Part shown: in pieces, positions 42,681 through 54,499 of the stretch
Layout: each line of letters begins with the position of its first letter
Numbering within the stretch: the stretch's first letter is position 1
Assembly: GCA_015680685.1 (NCBI GenBank)
Contig: MNCI01035156.1
Span: 71,905-135,904 of the forward strand
Length of the DNA stretch: 64,000 bases
Direction of reading: 5' to 3'
Source: Gnetum montanum
Taxonomy: Eukaryota; Streptophyta; Gnetopsida; Gnetales; Gnetaceae
The notes under the pieces: generated by a model
Seen by the model: only the letters and a program-made list of their open reading frames with translations
Database searches by the model: none
Told to the model about the DNA's origin: nothing
Translations under genes and position numbers: made by a program

Positions 42681-44975
42681 CATCCCTAAAACCATTGAGT
42701 CTTTTCTTTATCTCTTAATGTTATTATTGGTATTTTAAAGCTATGGTGTAATGTACTTTGTGTATAGTTGTCTTGGTCATGAACTAAGATATCATTGATG
42801 TAGATGTATTATTATTGTTTAAAAATAATATTTTTTGTTTTTTAGGGATGCATTATAAAATGTTCCATTAAAAAAAAAGGGGGCTACGAATTCAGATGTT
42901 GGACATGGCATGTCAAAATTTATTACTTCTAAAAATGTTTACCATACTAGAGAAGTATCATTAAAAATGTTAGATCCAAAAAAGGTATTTTTAAAAATTT
43001 CCCTTCATTAGTTATGTCAATGCAGGATATCAATTTTTCTACTATAACATAAGAAGGAAAATAATAATAATAATAATAATAAACATATCTCGATAATGTT
43101 GTGTTGTTATGTATATTAATAAAATTTAATGCAGGGTGCTGCTAATGAAATTTGGAGCATGGTACTAATGTAAATGATCATATTAATGTGGAGAATCAAC
43201 AATTTTTTTGGTGATTTGATTATTGGTTTTACCGCAAATTTTATTAGGGGTGCTTTTGACTTAGGAACTTTGTTATTTATAAGTTTAGCATGAAGATAGT
43301 ATCAAGTGCATATATCCTCTACAAATATATACAAAGCATATCTTGTATGAGAGGTTTCTTACTATCTCCATGCTTAACTTGCATCAAGTATATTTTAGAT
43401 GCTTTATTTAATCACCTTTAGGATAGAGCAAAGCACAATTAAAAAACAAATTTCTAATTGTTACTTTTTGTAATGATGGATTTTTTAATGTTTTACTATT
43501 TTTTCATTTCATTTTTATATTTTATTTTTCTATTTCATCAAGGCTTTGTATTTGCCCTTGGAATTCTCCTAATTACTTGTCTTATTTTACTCAGTTGTCT
43601 ACCTTAATGGCCATCTCATCATATATGGAATAAAGGTAACTCATGAGGATGATAATTCATTTTATTTTACTTATTTCTTTATAATATTAGGATTTTATTT
43701 TTAAGAATGCTCTTATATTTATCCTTCTTACTTTTGTTACATTATAATCTTATTACACTACATTTTTAAGGACATTTAATTAGCTTGTCCAAAGTACATT
43801 TTTCTACTTCAATGAACAAATAATTCATTCATTACTTACTTGATGCCTTCAAATCTAATTATCAATACCATTACAGTTTTCACTTACCATTATAAGGGGA
43901 GTATTAAAATTTTCCCTATATGGTTGAAGAGTAAAGCTAAAATTAACCCTTCTATAAAAACCAAATGGAGGCCTTAAAGTTTCTTCCTTGTATGTCAAGA
44001 CCCAATATGTGGCATTGCTATGCCATGCATCATCCATATACATACATAGAAAAAGACATGCCACATTGAAATGTTATAAAGATAAAGAAGAAATAAAGAA
44101 ATAGTATGCATTGCTCAGAATTTCCCTATGGGCATACGTTATATGAACATTCTACCATACATCCATCTTGATCATGATCATAGTTTAAATTTTAGATTCA
44201 ATGATGTGAGGTGTGTTGATTATTCTATGTATAAAACATCTCTACTTTGTAACGATTGTCATGTTGGCATATTATTTTTGGTAGATTGGCTAAAAATAAC
44301 AAACTCAAAGTATGTATTATTGCTAAAAAAAATATGTAATCATTAACACACAATTTGACCATAATTAATTATGGGTTATAACTTTATAATTTGGCTTTTA
44401 TCTAAGCATGGTATTACTCCCCTTATATAAGTGGATGCTTGGGTGGTCTTAGGAATATCACATAACAAAAGGTTGTATGAAGCAAATTCAAGTTGCAGTC
44501 TCTTCCTCTTGTCTAAGCTTCATTCAAGCTTGTTGTACATCTTGAATTAAAAATACTTGATGCTAGAAGTTGAAGCAATTGCTTGAATTTTTCTAGGATA
44601 ATTATATTATTTGTCTTGAAATTGTTCTTTTATTTTTGTTTAATTTTTGTCAGTGCCATTAGCTTGTTTACATTGCTCCTATTTTAATGATGCATTAAAT
44701 ATTAACATATAGTATTTGGTATATGTTATTTCTAGATGATATTGTGTTGTTGGATATAGCTCAATAAAATATTTCTACTAAAATGGAGTAGTGAAGACAT
44801 GCTCTAGAATCAAAAGGCTTAAAATTAGCAAACGTAAAATAAAATATATGGAATGCAATTAAAATAGCAACATAAATAGTGATGAAATAGAAGTGAGAAT
44901 TCAAGATAAAAAATTCCCTTACTACAAATAGTTTTACTACCTAGGATTGATCCTCCAATCAAATGGTGAAATTGA
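42681..44975. other. AT-rich stretch, no gene recognised
   Basis: It contains an (AAT)n microsatellite at 43058-43083 and a TATA-like CTTATATAAGTGG near 44423 that could belong to a lost copia LTR upstream of fragment G. Open frames such as 43855-44064 and 44128-44346 have no recognisable motif. Confidence 0.4.
43058..43083. repeat. (AAT)n microsatellite
   Basis: About eight uninterrupted AAT units. Confidence 0.9.
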
Positions 44976-44979
44976 TAAA

Positions 44980-45530
44980 GATTTCAAAAATAGAATTCAG
45001 TTAGGATTGTTAAAATGGAGATAGGCTAGTGGCATTCTATGTGATAAAATAATAGTAATAAAATTAAAGGGGAAATTTTATAAGATAGCAATTAGGCCTA
45101 CTATCTTATATGGTGCTAAATGTTAGGCAATACAAACGAGGTATGAATAACAAGTTAGTATGGCAAAAATGTAAATGCTTTGATGGATGTTAAATGTTAC
45201 TAGAAGAGACAAAATACATAATATATATATCAGAGGAATACTTAGAGTGACTTCTATTTCAAATAAGCTACAAGAATGATGGCTTAGATAGTTTTGAAAT
45301 GTGTAAAGAAAATCAAACAATGAGCCTATAAACAATGGTTGCTACATCACTTTCCAGGAAAGCCACTGAAAGGAAGACCAAAGAAGACATGGGAAAAATG
45401 ATTAAATATTATTTGAAGAAATTACTAATAGAAAAAGAGCTAACTCTTCATAGAGGCAAATGGTAAAAAGGAACTCATGTAACCAACTCCTTTTTGTTGG
45501 AGCAAGGCTAAGATGATGATGATGATGAGT
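44980..45530 (+). pseudogene. RTE-type LINE ORF C-terminus and 3' end, copy 3
   Basis: Reading with stops: ASGILCDKIIVIKLKGKFYK, IAIRPTILYGAKC, TRRDKIHNIYIRGILRVTSI, LQE-stop-WLR, then the basic GRPKKTWEK-like part and the end shared with copies 1 and 2. This is the widely recognised C-terminal segment of plant RTE reverse transcriptases (ASGVLCDK..PLKLKGKFYKT.IRPA.LYG.ECW). It ends in (GAT)n at 45512-45528. The 5' end of the element is missing, as usual for incomplete reverse transcription. The copia fragment G begins directly after it. Confidence 0.85.
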
Positions 45531-45589
45531 AGAGCTTGGATTTTTTTCTAGTAGAGGTTGTTCCATGACTTGTAATTCATTAATTAAAA

Positions 45590-46900
45590 GTATTACAAGA
45601 TGATGAGTGGTATCAAGTACATTGAAGAGATAGAAGAGTTCAATGGTAACAAATATACTTTTTAGAAGCAAGATAGAAGATTTGTTAGTTGAAAAGAAAT
45701 AAGATGTATGCTTCACTGAAATTAAACTAGAAAACATAAAAGCTAAAGATTGAAATCAGTTAGATCATTTAGCTTTAGAACAATTTGTAAAGGTATTTCT
45801 AATCTTGTGCTCATAAATTTACAAGATGAAAAAATTACAAAGGAATTATGGAATGTTGTAGGTAAGATATATCAATCTAATTTTTACTCAAATAAATTGT
45901 ATCTTAAAAGGTAATTATTTTTATTAAAGATATTTGAAAATATTACTATTACATCTTATCTTACTTTTTTTTACTACTATAATAAGACAATTACAATCAA
46001 TTTGTAGAAAAATGGAAGAAGAAGATCAATGTATTGCTTTGTTACAATCACTTCCTAATTCATGGGAAAATATTATTCAAAGATTACCAATACAAGTACC
46101 ACTTTAAAATTTGATAAAGTTGTAGGATGGCTGATGATCAAAGAACTTTGAAGAAAATTCTCTAGCTTGTACCTACAACAACATTGGTAATTAAATAACT
46201 AGGAAAATAACAATTCGGTAAATCCTCCAGTAAGAATAATTCTAAATTCAAGAAAGTTGCAGATGATGCTTCTAAGAAAATATCAGAGTAAATATCAAAG
46301 TATTGGTTTTGTAGGAAGCATGACCACTTGAATAAGGATTATAAATTTTTAAAGAAAAAGGAAAAAAAACCTTGGATTTGGTTCTTCTAAGAAAGATGCT
46401 GATGAAGAAATACCATATTTGTGTACAATCACAATTGGAGGTAACTCGAATTATAATTACTAGTATATTGATTCAAGTGCTTCATATAGCTTTACACTTA
46501 GAAGAGAATGATTTTTCAAATACAATGAAGTTTCATCTACTATTATTTTTCTTGGGAATGATGAAACCTATATAATTAAGGACTACAGTATTGTAAAGTT
46601 GTCCTATAATGGTAGAACAATGATAATTCCCAAGGAACATCATGTCCTTGAGCTCATCAAAAACTTACCATCTATGGCTAATTTTGATGATTTTCACCTA
46701 TTTGTATCATATAAGAAACATAGAATTTTTCAAGAAAAATCCATCATAGCCATAGGATACAAAGAAGGATGTAGAAGACTATACCACTTAGATGGTGTTA
46801 CATTGGTTGATAAAGTTGAAGTCCTTCATGCTCAAAAAGAGAACTTCATTATGAATATATAACATACGAAACTTGGGTATGTGGGAGAAAAGTCCATCAA
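45590..46900 (+). pseudogene. gag and protease of element G
   Basis: MSGIKYIEEIEEFNGNKYT at about 45605 is the standard copia gag opening. The core is LYLKR...FLLKIFENITIT, then KMEEEDQCIALLQSLPNSWE (46010-46070). A zinc knuckle with CRKHDHLNKDYKF (about 46310-46350) has lost its first and last Cys. The protease reads TITIGGNSNYN...YIDSSASYSF, where DSSAS stands for DSGAS (about 46465-46480), keeping the Asp. The open part 46599-46862 (YNGRTMIIPKEHHVLELIKN, LPSMANFDD) corresponds to the copia region that normally ends in the pre-integrase domain. Many stops. Confidence 0.7.
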
Positions 46901-47039
46901 GATTTTTTCAAAAAAAAAAAGAAGAAGATATAATTAAAACTGATACCCAATAACATTTACCTCTCTATGAGCATTGCTTGAATTGAAAACATCATTTGAG
47001 CTTTTCTACAAGTACTTAAAAGAGCTAAAAACACATTAG

Positions 47040-48345
47040 ATCTAATTCAAAATGATGTGTTTGGTCCTATTTTGATAGCTTTAATTGTTGGCTCTAAATA
47101 TTATGTCTCTTTTATAGATAATTATTCTAGGAAAGTATGGATTTACTTCTTGAAATTCAAATATGAAGTATTTGATAAATTCAAGGAATATAAAGCTTAT
47201 TTTGAGAACTAATCTAAAAAAGATTAAAGCCTTTAAAAATATATAATGGCAAGGACTATTTTTTCAGATGAGTTTGAAAAGTTTTGTAGGACTCATTGTA
47301 GTTTGAGGCATAAGAGCATTCTAGGCATTCCATAGCAAAATGGAGCTCTGGAACGGATGAATAAAACACTTTTGAAGCAAGCTCAATATATGCTTGGTGA
47401 TGCTGGTCTTGAAAAGAAATTTTGGATGAATGCTCTAATGAAAACTTGCTAGTTAATCAAAAGAATGCCATCATCATCAACAAATGGTAGAATCCCACAA
47501 GAGATATTCTCTGATAAAAAAGTTTCGTTGGATCATTTTAGAGTATTTGGGAGTATATCTTATTGTCATGTGCCTAAAGAATGTAGATCCAAATTCGATT
47601 ATAAATCCAAGAAATGTTTTTTTCTTGGATATGCCCATGGAGTAAAAGGATATAAGCTATAAAATCCTTATATCAACAAAATTATTTATAGTAGAGATGT
47701 TGTGTTTATAGAATCATCTCAACCTAATAAAGTTGGGAAAAAGGTTACAAGAAAAGCTCACTATGATATTGACCAAGAATCATTTGCAGAGCAAGTTGAT
47801 GATGAAACTAATGATGGGGAAGATGTACCTCAAGAAGAAGATCAGCCATTAAGAAGGTCAATATGGGTAAGACAAACCTTGATATTTAAATTTATATGTT
47901 CTATAAAGAAGCTTGTGATTCAAAAGTTAGTAAAGTTTAGAATAATGCTATAGATGAAGAAAGGAAATCACTAATTAAAAGAAAGACATGGGAACAAGTT
48001 AACCTTCATCCTAGAAGAAAACCTATTGGTTGTAGAAGCCTTTTTAGAGTACAAGAGGGAGGAATATACAAGGCAAGGCCAATATGAAATGGATACTCTC
48101 AAACAGAGGGTATTCACTAGAGATGAGTTTTTGTGCTAGTGGTAAAGTTAACATCCATATCTCTTATGTCTTTTGTGGCTGCTTTAGATCTTGAACTTGA
48201 AAAGATGGATGTTAAATCTATATTTCTTCATACAGATCTTGATGAAGAAATTTACATGTGAAAGAAACATAGTACCACTTGTTGAAATCCCTGTATAAGT
48301 TGAAACAATACCCTAAAATATGGTATAAGAAATTTGATTCTTAGA
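47040..48345 (+). pseudogene. Integrase and partial RT of element G
   Basis: The integrase shows NDVFGPILIALIVGSKYYVS-like text, FIDNYSRKVWIYFLKFKYEV (47110-47170), SDEFEKFCRTHCSLRHKSIL (about 47265-47320) and QNGALERMNKTLLKQAQYML (47340-47395), where the Glu of the catalytic triad is kept. The C-terminal block FRVFGSISYCHVPKECRSKF, FLGYAHGVKGYKL is typical. RT begins with AIDEERKSLIKRKTWEQVNL (about 47945-48005) and LELEKMDVKSIFLHTDLDEE (about 48195-48255), then KLKQYPKIWYKKFDS, after which homology ends. The catalytic YVDD is missing because the sequence is truncated. Confidence 0.88.
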
Positions 48346-48760
48346 TAACTCAAGGAAGAAAATACCATCCAAAATGAAGACATTTTGCAACAAAATCAAA
48401 GTGAAGAGAGTACTAAGATTTAATTTGCATTTCAAAAGAGCTCACAAAACCATGGAGTCATTGCAGCAAATTTGTCACAGATTTAAGCATGGCTTCCAAA
48501 GGTGAAGACCCAAGGGATTGCCTCATAGCATGGTCAAGGGCCTGGAGTTTGTGAGATGTGAGATTGAAGTTGGGGTTGGGGTTGGAGTTGATTTGCTGGT
48601 GGTGATATGGGCCCAGCCCAACCAGCTGGGGAACATAATAAGAGCATGTAATATGCCTTTTCAGAAACTCGGGCAGTCTCACGATGCAGGGGCGAGGCTC
48701 CTCCTTGTCTCTGCTTTCCTGCCTGTGCGATGCAAGCAATTCTTCATCGATATCCATCAT
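48335..48760 (-). pseudogene. DUF247 gene 1, 5' fragment
   Basis: Plant DUF247 proteins are plasma-membrane-associated, of mostly unknown biochemical role. Grass members act in self-incompatibility. The likely start is the ATG at 48758-48760 (MMDIDEELLASHRQESRDKE). The family hallmark follows as YYVPQLVGLGPYHHQQ (usual YxPQxVSIGPYHHG), then FNLTSHKLQALDHAMRQSLG (K..AL..FL.R). Beyond a stop at about 48458 the frame continues LHGFVSSFEMQIKS and, after a shift, VFILDGIFFLELS, matching DGCFxLELF. The rest of the usual 400-500 residues is missing because copia G abuts at about 48345. It is divergent to DUF247 gene 2. Confidence 0.85.
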
Positions 48761-48769
48761 CCTTTCAAG

Positions 48770-49171
48770 CCTATGCGTAGAAACGTCTAAAACACACACA
48801 AAGACTGTTTGAATTGATTTTGCAACATGGATTTAATTCAATTTTTTCTCTCATACCTCTTGCCATTATTGACCTTATTTGTTTGTGCACCCTTAAAACA
48901 TAATGCACCTTTGATCTTTCACGGAGCCTAAGCTTCGGGATTTGTTTATCCACTTACTCAAAACTTGCCCTGTCATGCTACTTGCACGTTTAAGAAACCG
49001 AAACAGCAATTGTAGAAATAAATAAAAATTAAAAATTAAAAACTAAATGATGTTTTTTTTTTAAGAAAACAGATATCTATATCAGCTAAGAAAATTGGCA
49101 GTAGCTGCGTTTTAGAAAAATAAATAAAAATAAGAATTGATCCTCCAATTTGAAGTCCGCACCCAGAAAAT
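48770..49171. other. Upstream region of DUF247 gene 1
   Basis: AT-rich, no recognised element. It would contain the promoter of the minus-strand gene, but no convincing TATA box can be singled out. Confidence 0.35.
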
Positions 49172-49263
49172 CTTACCACTAAATTCCTGGCTTCCAGATA
49201 CATATTTGTTTATGCGCTTACCACTAAATTCCTGGCTTCCAGATACATATTTGTTTATGCGCT
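49172..49263. repeat. Perfect 45-bp tandem duplication next to the assembly gap
   Basis: The unit starting CTTACCACTAAATTCCTGGC and ending TTTATGCG occurs twice in direct succession with no difference. It lies 36 bp before the N run, so misassembly is a possible cause. Confidence 0.9.
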
Positions 49264-49298
49264 TTAAATTTAAATCATTGTAATGTCCAGCAAAAAGA

Positions 49299-49662
49299 NN
49301 NNNNNNNNNNNNNNNNNNNNNNNNNNNNNNNNNNNNNNNNNNNNNNNNNNNNNNNNNNNNNNNNNNNNNNNNNNNNNNNNNNNNNNNNNNNNNNNNNNNN
49401 NNNNNNNNNNNNNNNNNNNNNNNNNNNNNNNNNNNNNNNNNNNNNNNNNNNNNNNNNNNNNNNNNNNNNNNNNNNNNNNNNNNNNNNNNNNNNNNNNNNN
49501 NNNNNNNNNNNNNNNNNNNNNNNNNNNNNNNNNNNNNNNNNNNNNNNNNNNNNNNNNNNNNNNNNNNNNNNNNNNNNNNNNNNNNNNNNNNNNNNNNNNN
49601 NNNNNNNNNNNNNNNNNNNNNNNNNNNNNNNNNNNNNNNNNNNNNNNNNNNNNNNNNNNNNN
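49299..49662. other. Assembly gap (364 N)
   Basis: Run of N between the two DUF247 pseudogenes. Confidence 1.
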
Positions 49663-51850
49663 GTAACAAACTAGTCTAAGTGAGTAGAATAGTGGTATGG
49701 ATTTGAAATAATAAAATAGAGTTGAGATTTAGAAATTTTTTCCATTATGCATAGATGTGCGAAGCTATGGGCATAAGCATACACATGCGCTAACCGTGGG
49801 AAAGAAGTTTGTATTGTTTTCAGATATAAAGCAGTGCCAAGTTGCAAAAGAACAAATGGATCATTTTTTTATGGAACATATCGTTCGTCTTTTTATCATT
49901 TTGAAGTCTGATGGGCTAGTCACATGAGCTAAAAAATGAGCTGTAACGACCGACCATCATTGCAGGTTGTACGGTGACCTGTGATGAAACATCCATGACC
50001 CAAAAATCCGAATCAGAATTAGAAAAAGTGCTTCATTGACCATACAAAGCAAGCAGTACAAGAGAGTTTACCTGTATAAATTGGAGTTATAAACTAAATA
50101 ATTAATTAACGTGGCTCACATGGGCGGCCAGGGTGGGTAGCCGGCCTCCTCAGGTAACTCTTTTGACGTTCCCTGCTTCGTCCCGGGAGTAACACTGTGA
50201 GCTGCAGGTGGTTTTTTAAGTATCTGCGAATTATTTAATGCAGTCAATGTTTTGGGTTCTGCAAAATCATGTGAACGGAGGGAAGTTTAAATTTTTTTTA
50301 AATACTTACCATTCAAAGCTCCAACCATGGTTTTATAAAACTATCATGCAACTCTAACCCATAGTTCAGTTTCAGCTTGTAAATCAGGACTGTAACAAGC
50401 TATGAAGATAACCTGAGCTGCAAAAACAAATCTCCATGTGACTGGCCCATGAAACGTTCCAGTCACCTGTCATTCCAGTCTATACTGGAGTCCACTGTGC
50501 CTCAGGTTCTGCAATGCTCTTTCCTTGTGACACCCTGTTCACACGGTTAAATAATTAAATAATTTTGATTCTCACGTCGCGTCTCTGCTGAGTCGCCTAC
50601 CTAATCCGCAGTCCCCATTTTTTTAAATCGCCTTTACCTAAATCGATTCAAAAGTAAGTTTACTGCTTTCACAGCTCAGATTTTTTTTGCTTTTAAGAAA
50701 TTACGGACGCGACTTCCTCCAAGCAGCGACCACCGTTCTCGGCCCGCAAGCACTCTCGTGTTTTCTAAATGTCCAACTTTCTTCGCTTACGTTTGCTTCT
50801 CTATGTTTTGCATCTGCTCGGAAAGTGAACATTCAAACCCTTATAAGAAATATAAAAAACGTAATTATGGGTTTTTTGGGTTCTCGGACCTAAAATAAAT
50901 ATACTAAAAAATAAAAATTGAGAGCACAATGGCAAAGGAGCATTGCACAGAGGCCAAAAGCAAGGAGTCAAACGATTTTGGAATGCCCTTTTGGCTTTTT
51001 AGTTTTCATTACCGGAATTCATTCGACGGAGCCGTGAAACACCAATTTATGGCTTCTTTAAATTTTTACTCTTATCTGCATCTTGAGACAGTAAAGTTTG
51101 GAGCGGCAGTATGTTTGCAGTTACTGTGGATGCATAAGAAACTGCCACTGGATAGGAGGAGGAGTTCCAGAGAAAGCCAAGTAAGGTAGCTCTAGCTCAA
51201 CATCTGCGCAGAAGAAGCAGCTTTTTTGTCTTCTGAATAAACGACGGATGTATTCTATTCCGCGCCTCTGTAAGCGTCCTAGCGTTAGCTTTAGCATAGA
51301 GTCTAATAATATGTGCTATTTATGGAGAGCGTTGGTTGTTAAGATGAAGCCCTCAAAAATCAGGCAAACAATAGGGAAATTGGACGAGTGCTGTGTCAGG
51401 GGTGTGCAGAGAACTAACATTTCTCATCGGGTTGCACTCCATTCTTCTATTAAACATAAGAGGAAAGACAAGAAAAGACATCCTTAATCAGGCACCTTAA
51501 TCAGGTATACGTTGTTAAGAAAGAAAATACCATCAAGTCAGATTATAGGAAGAAGGTCTACTATTTCATAGCGAGGCAATGTAGAGTACCAGAAATAGTC
51601 GTTGTGACTGATCACCTAGCTTAATTAGTTAATTGCTTCCATCTTTTCATATAAAATCATCGTCAATTTAATCTTAACAAAATAGGATAGACTAATTATT
51701 TACAAATTGTTCTCTGCAAAATCCAAGTAATACATGTATAATATACAAAATCTAAATTTTGAATCTCTCCCATTTTTCATTCTACTGATAAGATTCAGTT
51801 TCCTACAGCCTCTCTTTTAAATGGCCCACCCATGGATCTGAGGCTCTACA
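49663..51850. other. Unique-looking intergenic region between the divergent DUF247 pseudogenes
   Basis: More complex and less AT-rich than the repeats, with GC-rich patches at 50110-50210 and 50560-50780. Open frames at 50687-50893, 50929-51189 (MAKEHCTEAKSKESNDFGMP) and 51248-51487 have plausible composition, but I recognise no family and see no supporting splice or promoter pattern. They may be fragments of a gene or of upstream sequence. Confidence 0.35.
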
Positions 51851-51946
51851 CTGATAGCACCAGCCCAGGGCGGGCCGAGCAGCGGCTTTAACATCGCAGA
51901 AGGTGAGACTCTTTACCTCTCCGCTCACGCACAGAAAAATAAGAAG

Positions 51947-52054
51947 GTGAGTAAAAATTGTTATGCAGTCGCTTTAGCAAATATCAGGGAATATGGTTAT
52001 TGAATAATCTCTATCTTGTTTTTTTTTCCGGATGATGAGTTGATGATTTCACAG
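51947..52054 (+). other. Predicted intron in front of DUF247 gene 2
   Basis: A strong 5' splice donor AAG/GTGAGTAAAAA begins at 51947, and a T-rich tract followed by TTTCACAG ends at 52054. The exon after it enters the DUF247-like reading frame. The upstream exon is probably 5' untranslated. Confidence 0.45.
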
Positions 52055-52307
52055 AGAGGTAGAACTCAATTAGAAGCGAGTACAGAGAAACTTCGGTCTG
52101 CATTGCAGAACATCCACGTACAGCCATCGCTCAGGGAGTTGGGCATGTAGCAATTGATATTATTGCCGACGAATATCTTGCACTGCCCAATAAGAGGCAT
52201 CAAACAAACAACAACAGAGTTTGAGCCTCTCCCCTGTGAGAGTGCCCCAGATTCTGAAAAAAAAATGAATCCACAGGATTATATCCCGGAGTTGGTTGGT
52301 CTAGGTT

Positions 52308-52312
52308 CATAT
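52308..52312. repeat. Target site duplication of element H, left copy
   Basis: CATAT directly before TGTTGGAGAATG. The matching CATAT is at 56762-56766. Confidence 0.85.
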
Positions 52313-52535
52313 TGTTGGAGAATGATTCAAACTTGACAGCTGTATTACTTGATCATTTGCAGTTTGTTAGTTCCCTGATTTCTATTTTTCTATTTTGAGA
52401 TTATGACTAAGATAGTGCCAACAGTTGCATTGTAAAGCCTAGGCTGGTTTAATATTGAATAATTAGAAGTAATCAAAACAGAGCATTAGCTTCCTGTAAT
52501 CTTCTCTCTTTTTTTCTGGATTATCCTACTTCTCA
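52313..52535 (+). repeat. 5' LTR of element H
   Basis: It begins TGTTGGAGAATGATTCAAAC and ends near CTTCTCA. It matches 56501-56735 with several small indels. The right boundary is uncertain because the junction has been remodelled into a perfect inverted repeat. Confidence 0.8.
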
Positions 52536-52558
52536 ATGGCAATCGAGAAGTAGGATAA
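52521..52558. repeat. Perfect 14-bp inverted repeat at the LTR/primer-site junction
   Basis: Arms TTATCCTACTTCTC and GAGAAGTAGGATAA flank a 10-base loop. The right arm takes the place where the copia primer site (TGGTATCAGAGC) would stand. TGGCAATCGAGA at 52537 may be its remains. Confidence 0.85.
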
Positions 52559-52659
52559 AACAAAATTGAGAGCAAAACCATCATGACAACTAATGGCAAT
52601 ACTGTGAGTGTCTCTCAGCCTGAGTCCTGTCTTCAAAGCTGAAAATTATGAATTCTAAA

Positions 52660-53480
52660 GTATCAAAATGACTCTATTCAAGTTTCAAGATCTTTGGGAC
52701 TTAGTAGAGAATGGGTTTGCAGATCCTTATGATGAATAAAGATTGACTCTAAGGCAATGCTCTTTATTTAGCAAGCTATTCATGATTCAATATTTTCAAG
52801 GATTAGTAGCCACCATTGCGAAGCAAGCTTGGGGTATACTAAGAACAAGTTTCTAGGTGATTCAAGGGTAATTATTGTGAAACTTCAAACTCTTCATTGT
52901 GATTTTGAAAGTTTGCTTATGAAAAATAGAGAGTTAGTGCAAGATTTTTTATCTAGAACATTAACGATTGTTAACCAAATGAGGTCCTTTGGAGAAAACA
53001 TTACTGATCAAACAGTTGTTGCAAAAGGTTTAAGGAGTTTGACTTTGAAGTTTGATCATGTAGCGGTTGCAATTGAAGAATCTAAGGATCTCACCATGTT
53101 TTCATTAAATGAACAAATGGGTTCTTTGCAAGCACATGAAGCAAGATTGAACAAGACAACCAAATAGAATGAAGAAAAGACATTTCCTGTGAAGGGGGAG
53201 TCAAACAACAAGAATGATGACTCCAGAAAAGGAGCAAGTAGAGGGCATGGAGGATATTGTGGTAGAGGCAATCAAGGAAGAGGTAGAGGAGGATGTCATG
53301 AGCAGCATGAGCAAAGACAATCTGGTAAGGAACAAAGAGACAATAAAGGTATCCAATGTGATTATTGCAAAAGGTTTGGCCATGTCAAGGTCAATTACTA
53401 GAAGAGACAGAAAGATGAAAACCAAGCAAATTATGCAAAAGAAAAGAAATGGGAGATCAAGTTGTTTATGACCTGACTTG
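52660..53480 (+). pseudogene. gag of element H
   Basis: The N-terminus is degraded. The core is open at 52829-53167: DSRVIIVKLQTLHCDFESLL, MKNRELVQDFLSRTLTIVNQ, then KGLRSLTLKFDHVAVAIEES and MGSLQAHEARLNK, the classic UBN2-type copia gag. A Gly/Arg-rich stretch and the zinc knuckle QCDYCKRFGHVKVNY (about 53350-53400) follow. Its last Cys is Tyr, which breaks the CX2CX4HX4C motif. Stops at 53168 and about 53399. Confidence 0.9.
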
Positions 53481-53489
53481 AAGATTGGA

Positions 53490-54400
53490 AGGCTTCCAAC
53501 GATGACTGGTTCTTAGACAATAGCTACTCTAATCATATGACTGACACATGATCAATATTAAAAGAACTTGACAAGTTACACAAAATGAATGTGAGGCTCA
53601 AAGATGACAAGCTAATGTAAGTTGAAGGAAAAGATACTATGGCAATTACTAATGGACATGGCAAGGTAAAACATCTTAGTGATGTCTTCTTTGTTCCTAG
53701 TTTATCTCAAAATTTGTTGAGTGTTGGGCAACTCATGGTTAGAGAATATAGTGTCTTGTTTAGTCATGATTCGTGTGATAAGAGACAAACAATTAGATCA
53801 GGTGATTGTTGAGGTGCATATGAATCCAAACAAGCTATACCCACTTGAGTTTTCTAATATAGAAAATCATGCTCTTGTTATAAAAGAAAATAGTGAGTCC
53901 TGGCTATGGCATTTAAGATATGGATATTTGAATGTTAAGGGGTTGGAATTATTAAGTCAAAGGAAATGGTTTTTGGGTTGTCAAGTCTTTGAATTTATGT
54001 GAAGGGTGTATTTTTGGAAAACAAATTAGAAAACTATTTCCTACGGAAAAGTCTTGGTGGGCATCTAATTGTCTTGATCTTGTACATGCTCATTTGTGTG
54101 GTCCTATGAAAATAAAGTTATTTAATAAGAGTCAATACTTTTGCTATTCACAAATGATTACAATTGCATAGGTTGGGTTTATTTCCTGCAACAAAAGTTA
54201 GAAACCTTTGAAGTTTTCAGAAAATTCAAAGAACTTGTTCAAATGAAAATTGGAAGATGCATCAAGACCTTTGGCATTGAAAATGATGGTGAGTTTGTGT
54301 CTCAAGAATTTGATCTTTTTTATGAAAGCCAGGGAATTCACAAAGAATTAACAACACCGTATACACCTAAGCAAAACAGAGTGGCCAAATGACAAGAAGT
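53490..54400 (+). pseudogene. Protease and integrase of element H
   Basis: The protease reads DDWFLDNSYSNHMTDT at about 53505-53550, where the copia DSGxSNHMT has become DNSYSNHMT. The Asp is kept and the Gly lost. The region VFFVPSLSQNLLSVGQLM (53687-53740) and WLWHLRYGYLNVKGLELL (53903-53955) is the pre-integrase part. The integrase core has DLVHAHLCGPMKIKLFNKSQ (first Asp changed to His), FGIENDGEFVSQEFDLF (second Asp kept, about 54285) and TPKQNRVAK, where the final Glu is Lys. Two of three catalytic residues are therefore gone. Confidence 0.88.
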
Positions 54401-54499
54401 CTATTGACAAGAAGTCTATTGAAGGCAAAAGGACATCCAAATTAGCTATAGGGAGAAGCAGTTGCCACTATAGTTTATTTGTTGAATTTTTCACCAATA

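Larger units (their letters stand above)
45560..48345 (+). mobile_element. Element G: decayed Ty1/copia, truncated inside RT
   Basis: Gag, zinc knuckle, protease, pre-integrase, integrase and the first part of RT follow in copia order on the plus strand. No LTR was found at either end. The left side abuts the RTE LINE end. The right side stops within RT at about 48345, where the DUF247 pseudogene begins on the opposite strand. Confidence 0.85.

Noticed and set aside
49112-49669. Open frames through the second N gap
   Set aside because: Artefact of the N run; the flanking residues have no family resemblance.
50687-51487. Three open frames between the DUF247 pseudogenes as real genes
   Set aside because: Composition is plausible but there is no recognisable family, start context or splice evidence.
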